The translations under genes and the position numbers were made by a program. Below, in pieces: positions 59,743 through 64,000 of a stretch of DNA of 64,000 nucleotides. The DNA is taken from contig JAEZGH010000089.1 of the NCBI GenBank assembly GCA_023417065.1, positions 124,001 through 188,000 of the forward strand, given 5' to 3'. Within the stretch, counting starts at the first letter, position 1. Each line of letters begins with the position of its first letter. The notes below the pieces were generated by a model. It saw only the letters and a list, made by a program, of their open reading frames with translations. It had not been told where the DNA came from and searched no databases. This DNA comes from Bacteroidota bacterium (GTDB lineage Bacteria; Bacteroidota; Bacteroidia; Cytophagales; Cyclobacteriaceae).

Positions 59743-62118
59743 ATGCTTAAACATCACCTGCTTGTCGTGGTGCGTTATCTTCGTCGCACGCGCCTGTACA
59801 CGTTTATAAATATTATCGGGCTGGCCGCTGCCATCACTGCATGTGTTCTTATCGGGCTATGGGTGCGCGATGAATTAACTTTTAACAAATCTTTTGATCA
59901 CTACGACCGCATCGCCCAGGTGTATCATAATGTGGTGTTTGGAGGCGAGACCATGACGATCAACGATGTGCCTGCGGCATTAGGAGAGGCGCTTAAAACG
60001 CAGGTGGCGGGACTTGAAGATGTCGCGATAACGACCTGGCCTCAGCAGATGGTGGTGACGTATGACGGAAACTCATCCACAGAAAATGTCATGTTGGTCG
60101 ACCCGACTTTCACGACCATGTTTGATCTGAAAGCGTGTCACGGGACCAGTTCCCTGTCGGGGTTGAATTCTGTTCTGGTAAGCCGTCATTTGGCTGACAA
60201 GATTCTTGCCGGGGATGCTGTGGGCAAAGCAATTCGGCTTAAAGATGGCGATGAACTGATGGTGTCAGGTGTTTACGAAAATTTTCCGGCAAATTCTTCG
60301 TTCGCTGGTGTCGATGTAATCGCTTCACTGGCATATCACTTTTCTCAAACGTCTCATGCACCTCATGACTGGGAAGCCTGGGTGTTCCAGTGTTATCTGC
60401 TCCTCGATCATACAACGTCATTGTTAAAGGTGCAGGATGAAATGAGGTCAATTCTATATAATCATGTTTCCAATGACGGGAAGGCACTGCGTCCTGAGGG
60501 CGTCCTTCTCGCCATGCGCGATTGGCATCTGAAGAGCGCGTTTCGCGAGGGAAGAAGTGCAGGAGGACGGATACAACTAGTTCGACAGGTCGCCGTCATC
60601 AGTGCTATTGTCATCCTCATGGCCTGTATGAATTTCATCAACCTGACCACCGCACTTGGTCATACTCGTGCGAAGGAGATTGGCATAAGAAAAGTGATAG
60701 GTTCACATCAATGGGATTTAATAAAACGCTTTCTGCTGGAGGCCTTTGTCATTGTGATAATTGCTTATGGCGTCGCGCTGGTGATGGCATCACTCATGAT
60801 GCCCTGGTTTAATGTCCTTTCCGAAAAACAAATAGTCTTCCCGTTCAAAGATCTCTGGTTTTGGGGAACCTCCGGCCTTTTCGTAGTCGTAGTCTCGTTG
60901 CTTGCAGGAGCGATTCCGGCATTCTTGATGGTTTCCCAGAACGTCAACGGCCTTCTGAAGAAACAAGTATCCCGTGATAGTTTAATCCGAAGGATACCTC
61001 TTAGGAAGTTCCTTGTCATATTTCAATTCAGCGCTGCCGTAGTGCTGATCATTAGTTCGCAGGTGATCTACAATCAAATCAGGCATGCGCGGAACAGACC
61101 TGCGGGATTTGAAACTGATGGAATCATTCATTTGCCTGTCCGCACGGAGCAGTTGGCGAGTCTTGATTACAACACGCTTCGAAACCACCTTCTGTCGACC
61201 GATGTAGTTGATAACATGGCGAAGTCTGATTTTCCGATCACGGGATCAATGACAGCTGATGCTTCGCTCAGGTGGGAAGGCATGCAGGTGGACAGTCCGC
61301 CGTTGTTTGCGCGAAATCGCTGTAGCCATGACTTTCCCGCTACACACGGATTTCAGTTTGTCTTAGGACGTGACTTTTCGCGCGATCATCCATCAGACTC
61401 ATCAGCTGTAATAATTAATGAAATGGCTGCGCGACTAATTGGAGGCGACGTGTTAGGAAAGAAGATAAGTTTCGGTTACGGCAAAGAGCGGGAAATTATA
61501 GGTGTAATTAAGGATCAGATTCGTTGGGGGCCCTATCATGAGCAATCTCCACATCTTTATTATCTGGGTTACGATAATTGGGGGTACTATTCAATACGGT
61601 TGAAGTCAGGCGCACGGGTAGCCGATGCGTTGGTCAAAATCGAATCAGTGTTTGCCAGATACGCACCTGGTGCACCCTTTGATTTCGCATTCGTCGGCGA
61701 TGACTACAACAACCTGTTCATTGCTGAGAGGCGTGCCGGCAACATCGCGATCATTTTTTCAGGACTTGCCATTCTGATTAGTTGCGTGGGTATTTTCGGA
61801 CTCGCCGCCTTTTCCGCCTCCCGCCGAACAAAAGAAATCGGTGTTCGAAAGGTTGTAGGTGCGTCGTCATATCAGATATGGAAGTTACTTTCGGCTGAGT
61901 TTCTCGGGCTGTCGTTAATTGCGTCCCTGGTTGCGTTCCCCATTGCCTATTACGCTGCAGATGCCTGGCTCAATCAGTTTTCCTATCGGACAAATGCGTC
62001 GTGGATAGTTTACGCCATTGCTGCTGTCACTACCGTGAGTCTGACGTTGATTACTGTTAGCTATCAAACGCTTCGCGCAGCGCACATAAACCCGGCAAAG
62101 AGCCTGGGAACGGACTAA
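59743..62118 (+). CDS. FtsX/MacB-type ABC transporter permease, standalone
   Basis: A 791-residue Bacteroidota permease built as a double unit: membrane segment (18-40), periplasmic MacB_PCD domain (to about 280), three membrane segments (about 283-305, 334-355, 370-397), another at 423-447, a second periplasmic domain (about 450-660) and a final three (about 665-690, 715-737, 753-775). Membrane helices contain the RAKEIGIRKVIG and RTKEIGVRKVVG loops that contact the ATPase. No ATPase gene is adjacent. The substrate is unknown; relatives export lipids, peptides or antibiotics or transmit force. Confidence 0.92.
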   Translation: MLKHHLLVVVRYLRRTRLYTFINIIGLAAAITACVLIGLWVRDELTFNKSFDHYDRIAQVYHNVVFGGETMTINDVPAALGEALKTQVAGLEDVAITTWPQQMVVTYDGNSSTENVMLVDPTFTTMFDLKACHGTSSLSGLNSVLVSRHLADKILAGDAVGKAIRLKDGDELMVSGVYENFPANSSFAGVDVIASLAYHFSQTSHAPHDWEAWVFQCYLLLDHTTSLLKVQDEMRSILYNHVSNDGKALRPEGVLLAMRDWHLKSAFREGRSAGGRIQLVRQVAVISAIVILMACMNFINLTTALGHTRAKEIGIRKVIGSHQWDLIKRFLLEAFVIVIIAYGVALVMASLMMPWFNVLSEKQIVFPFKDLWFWGTSGLFVVVVSLLAGAIPAFLMVSQNVNGLLKKQVSRDSLIRRIPLRKFLVIFQFSAAVVLIISSQVIYNQIRHARNRPAGFETDGIIHLPVRTEQLASLDYNTLRNHLLSTDVVDNMAKSDFPITGSMTADASLRWEGMQVDSPPLFARNRCSHDFPATHGFQFVLGRDFSRDHPSDSSAVIINEMAARLIGGDVLGKKISFGYGKEREIIGVIKDQIRWGPYHEQSPHLYYLGYDNWGYYSIRLKSGARVADALVKIESVFARYAPGAPFDFAFVGDDYNNLFIAERRAGNIAIIFSGLAILISCVGIFGLAAFSASRRTKEIGVRKVVGASSYQIWKLLSAEFLGLSLIASLVAFPIAYYAADAWLNQFSYRTNASWIVYAIAAVTTVSLTLITVSYQTLRAAHINPAKSLGTD

Positions 62119-62148
62119 ACGCAATGATTAAGTATCGAAAAGGACTTA

Positions 62149-63075
62149 TTACCCTGCCGCCCCGGCAAGGAGGTATAACACAGCCATGCGGATAGCCACT
62201 CCGTTTTCAACCTGGTCGAGGATAATCGAATGTTCTGAGTCGGCGGCATCGCTGCTGAGTTCCACGCCGCGGTTGATGGGTCCGGGGTGCATGATGACAA
62301 TCTTCTTGTCGAGTGAGTCGAGCATCTTTCGCGTAATGCCGTAGTAAAGTGAATACTCGCGCAGCGAAGGAAAGTATTTGATTTGCTGGCGCTCAAGCTG
62401 AATGCGCAGCACGTTAGCAACGTCACACCATTGTAACGCTTTCATCACGTCAAACTCAACTTCCACTCCGAGGGTGCCGATAAACTTAGGCAGCAGTGTC
62501 GGCGGACCGCACACCATGACTTTTGCACCCAGCTTCTTCAGGGCGAAGATGTTCGACAATGCTACGCGTGAATGGAGGATGTCGCCGATGATAGCAATCT
62601 TTTTTCCGGCCACGTCACCCAGGCGTTCGCGAATGGAAAATGAATCGAGAAGTGCCTGTGTAGGATGTTCGTGTGTACCATCTCCGGCGTTCACGATGTT
62701 GGCAGAAATATGTTTGGCAAGGAAATGTGGTGCGCCCGCGCTGGCATGTCGCATAACGATCATATCCACCTTCATCGCCAGGATATTGTTTACCGTGTCG
62801 AGCAGAGTTTCGCCTTTCTTCACCGAACTGTTCGATGCGGAAAAATTTATCACATCCGCCGAAAGGCGTTTTTGAGCAAGTTCGAAGGAAAGCCGGGTAC
62901 GTGTAGAGTTCTCGAAGAAGACGTTGGCGATCGTTACATCGCGCAGCGAAGGGACTTTTTTGATAGGACGATTGATGACTTGCTTGAAGGTATCGGCCGT
63001 TTCAAAAATAAGTTCGATGTCCTCTTTGGTGATGTCTTTAATTCCTAAAAGGTGTTTCTGACTTAATTTTGACAT
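62149..63075 (-). CDS. pyrB: Aspartate carbamoyltransferase catalytic subunit
   Basis: A 308-residue catalytic chain joining carbamoyl phosphate to aspartate in pyrimidine synthesis. The carbamoyl-phosphate loop FENSTRTRLSFE (54-65) and MHPGPINRGVE (the substrate loop near 260) are present. Length is standard and no regulatory chain is adjacent. It starts 5 bases after the pyrR stop, so both are on one transcript. Confidence 0.97.
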   Translation of the reverse strand: MSKLSQKHLLGIKDITKEDIELIFETADTFKQVINRPIKKVPSLRDVTIANVFFENSTRTRLSFELAQKRLSADVINFSASNSSVKKGETLLDTVNNILAMKVDMIVMRHASAGAPHFLAKHISANIVNAGDGTHEHPTQALLDSFSIRERLGDVAGKKIAIIGDILHSRVALSNIFALKKLGAKVMVCGPPTLLPKFIGTLGVEVEFDVMKALQWCDVANVLRIQLERQQIKYFPSLREYSLYYGITRKMLDSLDKKIVIMHPGPINRGVELSSDAADSEHSIILDQVENGVAIRMAVLYLLAGAAG

Positions 63076-63080
63076 TGTCC

Positions 63081-63623
63081 TTAGTCCTTATTGATCAACC
63101 AGATTTTGTTTTGTTTGTGGCCCTGTGCTTCGAGTTCTACAAGCACGCGCTGGCTGCTGAGAGTATTAACAGCCTTCCCGACATAGTCGGCGGAGATCGG
63201 GAATTCCCGCGTGTATTTTCGTTCTATCAACACGAGTAATTCAACCTTTGCTGGTCTTCCAAAGGCGATCATGGCATCGAGCGCGGCACGGATGGTTCGG
63301 CCCGTAAAGAGCACGTCATCCACTAATACAACGTTTTTACCTTCAATAAGGAAAGGGATCCGGGTTTCGTTAGCCTGCACAGGCTTCTCCCGGCGGCGGA
63401 AATCGTCGCGGTGAAAAGTTGCGTCCAGGTAACCTAGCGGAATCTCGGTCCGGGCTTCGCGCTGAAGTTTCTGGTGCAGGATTTCAGCGAAGTAGATGCC
63501 CCGAGGCTGCAAACCGAGAATGACAGTATCGGCGAAATTGTCGTGATTTTCAATTAATTGCTGGCAAAGACGGTTTATCGTGAGATCGAGGTGGTCCGAA
63601 TTGAGGATCAGTTTTCGTTGCAT
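63081..63623 (-). CDS. pyrR: Bifunctional pyr operon regulator / uracil phosphoribosyltransferase PyrR
   Basis: A 180-residue PyrR with the PRPP-binding motif VVLVDDVLFTGRTIRAA (about 97-113). I use the ATG at 63623, since the in-frame ATG at 63635 sits inside the -7 box. Promoter and start are so close that almost no leader RNA can exist, so the classic PyrR-RNA attenuation of this operon seems impossible; UPRTase activity or action elsewhere is more likely. pyrB follows after 5 bases. Confidence 0.93.
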   Translation of the reverse strand: MQRKLILNSDHLDLTINRLCQQLIENHDNFADTVILGLQPRGIYFAEILHQKLQREARTEIPLGYLDATFHRDDFRRREKPVQANETRIPFLIEGKNVVLVDDVLFTGRTIRAALDAMIAFGRPAKVELLVLIERKYTREFPISADYVGKAVNTLSSQRVLVELEAQGHKQNKIWLINKD

Positions 63624-63632
63624 ATCGCCGGG

Positions 63633-63664
63633 CAAATATACAATTATGGGTTTACAATTAACAA
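63633..63664 (-). promoter_or_regulatory. Promoter of pyrR-pyrB
   Basis: On the minus strand: TTG (63662-63664), 21 bases, TATATTTG (63633-63640), both exact. The pyrR ATG lies only 9 bases beyond the -7 box. Confidence 0.65.
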
Positions 63665-63677
63665 CGAATTCCCGCCG

Positions 63678-64000
63678 CTAATTGTCTGTCGGCTCGTTGG
63701 CGAAACTCACTTTATTTACATAAAAAACGGTTTGCTCGCCCTCCGAGCCTTTGGCAATCTGCTGAATACCGTAGGCGTAGAAGTTGTCTTTGTACCAATA
63801 ATTGAGGCGGCTTTTTGAAGCGCTGGCCCGGTTGCGAACAACGGTTTCCCCGTCCAGTGGTCTTATCGGCTCAATGGTTTTGCCTTCCACTACGTTGTTG
63901 CCTTCTATGATCTTGGAGCGAATCTGGTTCTCGAAAAGATACAGCAGCGCGATCTTATCGGGTTGCATTTCAAGCCTCACAAACTGCTCCAGCGTGAACG
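63678..64000 (-). CDS. Unknown protein, partial at right edge
   Basis: An open frame from beyond the window to a stop at 63678; at least 107 codons are visible. The C-terminal 100 residues are mixed alpha/beta, with a basic region (RNRASASKSRLNYWYKDNFYAYGIQQI) but no domain I recognise. The frame stays open through the window edge, so the start is probably outside, although a GTG at 63980 is possible. Same strand as pyrR-pyrB, 37 bases upstream of the pyrR promoter region. Confidence 0.6.
   Translation of the reverse strand, partial: FTLEQFVRLEMQPDKIALLYLFENQIRSKIIEGNNVVEGKTIEPIRPLDGETVVRNRASASKSRLNYWYKDNFYAYGIQQIAKGSEGEQTVFYVNKVSFANEPTDN

Noticed and set aside
1..64000. tRNA, rRNA, insertion sequences, prophage or defence island
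   Set aside because: None was recognised by reading; the window looks like core chromosome throughout.

Overview
The window reads as chromosomal DNA from a free-living member of the Bacteroidota, most likely the Cytophagales/Chryseolinea side of the phylum. This placement is inferred from gene content and signals: several promoters fit the Bacteroidota -33/-7 pattern (TTG, 17-21 bases, TAnnTTTG), clear Shine-Dalgarno sequences are scarce, and the gene set is typical (bacillithiol BshA, FtsX-type permease without ATPase, M56/BlaI pairs, DUF3857/transglutaminase proteins, YwqK/MORN-repeat protein, eukaryote-type GT3 glycogen synthase, DUF6576-tailed rhomboid). No rRNA, tRNA, CRISPR array, insertion sequence or prophage was seen. 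Base composition looks even throughout, so nothing suggests a recent island.

Layout. 1-3.7 kb (minus): an operon of VWA protein, MoxR-like AAA ATPase, AlbA_2 protein and a PhoH/PIN protein that leaves the window. 3.8-8.8 kb: a 41-residue lipoprotein facing, across a shared terminator, a fatty acid hydroxylase, bshA and a large GH3-like/serine hydrolase fusion. 9-13.9 kb: small membrane protein, mutL, two rhomboid proteases in tandem, then convergent rlmN. 14-16.7 kb: a lipocalin-like secreted protein and a DUF1611/dipeptide epimerase pair. 16.7-22.8 kb: M56 peptidase/BlaI repressor pair with two perfect operators flanking its promoter, divergent from DUF2339/DUF3999 membrane proteins; then a DUF1328 small protein. 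23-28.5 kb: clpB, glycogen synthase, MazG-like pyrophosphohydrolase, thioesterase. 28.5-33.4 kb: FRG-domain protein, NagX-like acyltransferase, the gcvT-TPR-comB operon, a lipoprotein.

33.5-37.9 kb is the best regulatory story: a complete phenylalanine/tyrosine operon (prephenate dehydratase, aminotransferase, prephenate dehydrogenase, DAHP synthase-chorismate mutase). It is preceded by a promoter, a 20-residue leader peptide with eight consecutive Phe/Tyr codons, a candidate antiterminator and an intrinsic terminator, and it ends in another terminator. This is classic ribosome-mediated attenuation matched to both end products.

38-45 kb holds a three-gene exported-protein operon: a TPR protein with about 29 YwqK/MORN_2 repeats, an intact DUF3857-transglutaminase, and a paralogue that has lost the catalytic cysteine. 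45-48.6 kb: L,D-transpeptidase, a histidine kinase convergent with a NarL-type regulator, and an MscS channel. 48.8-58.1 kb: alpha-2-macroglobulin plus PbpC (envelope defence/repair pair) and an OmpA-like protein. 58-64 kb: cystathionine beta-synthase-like enzyme, FtsX-type permease, pyrB and pyrR, and a truncated unknown gene at the right edge.
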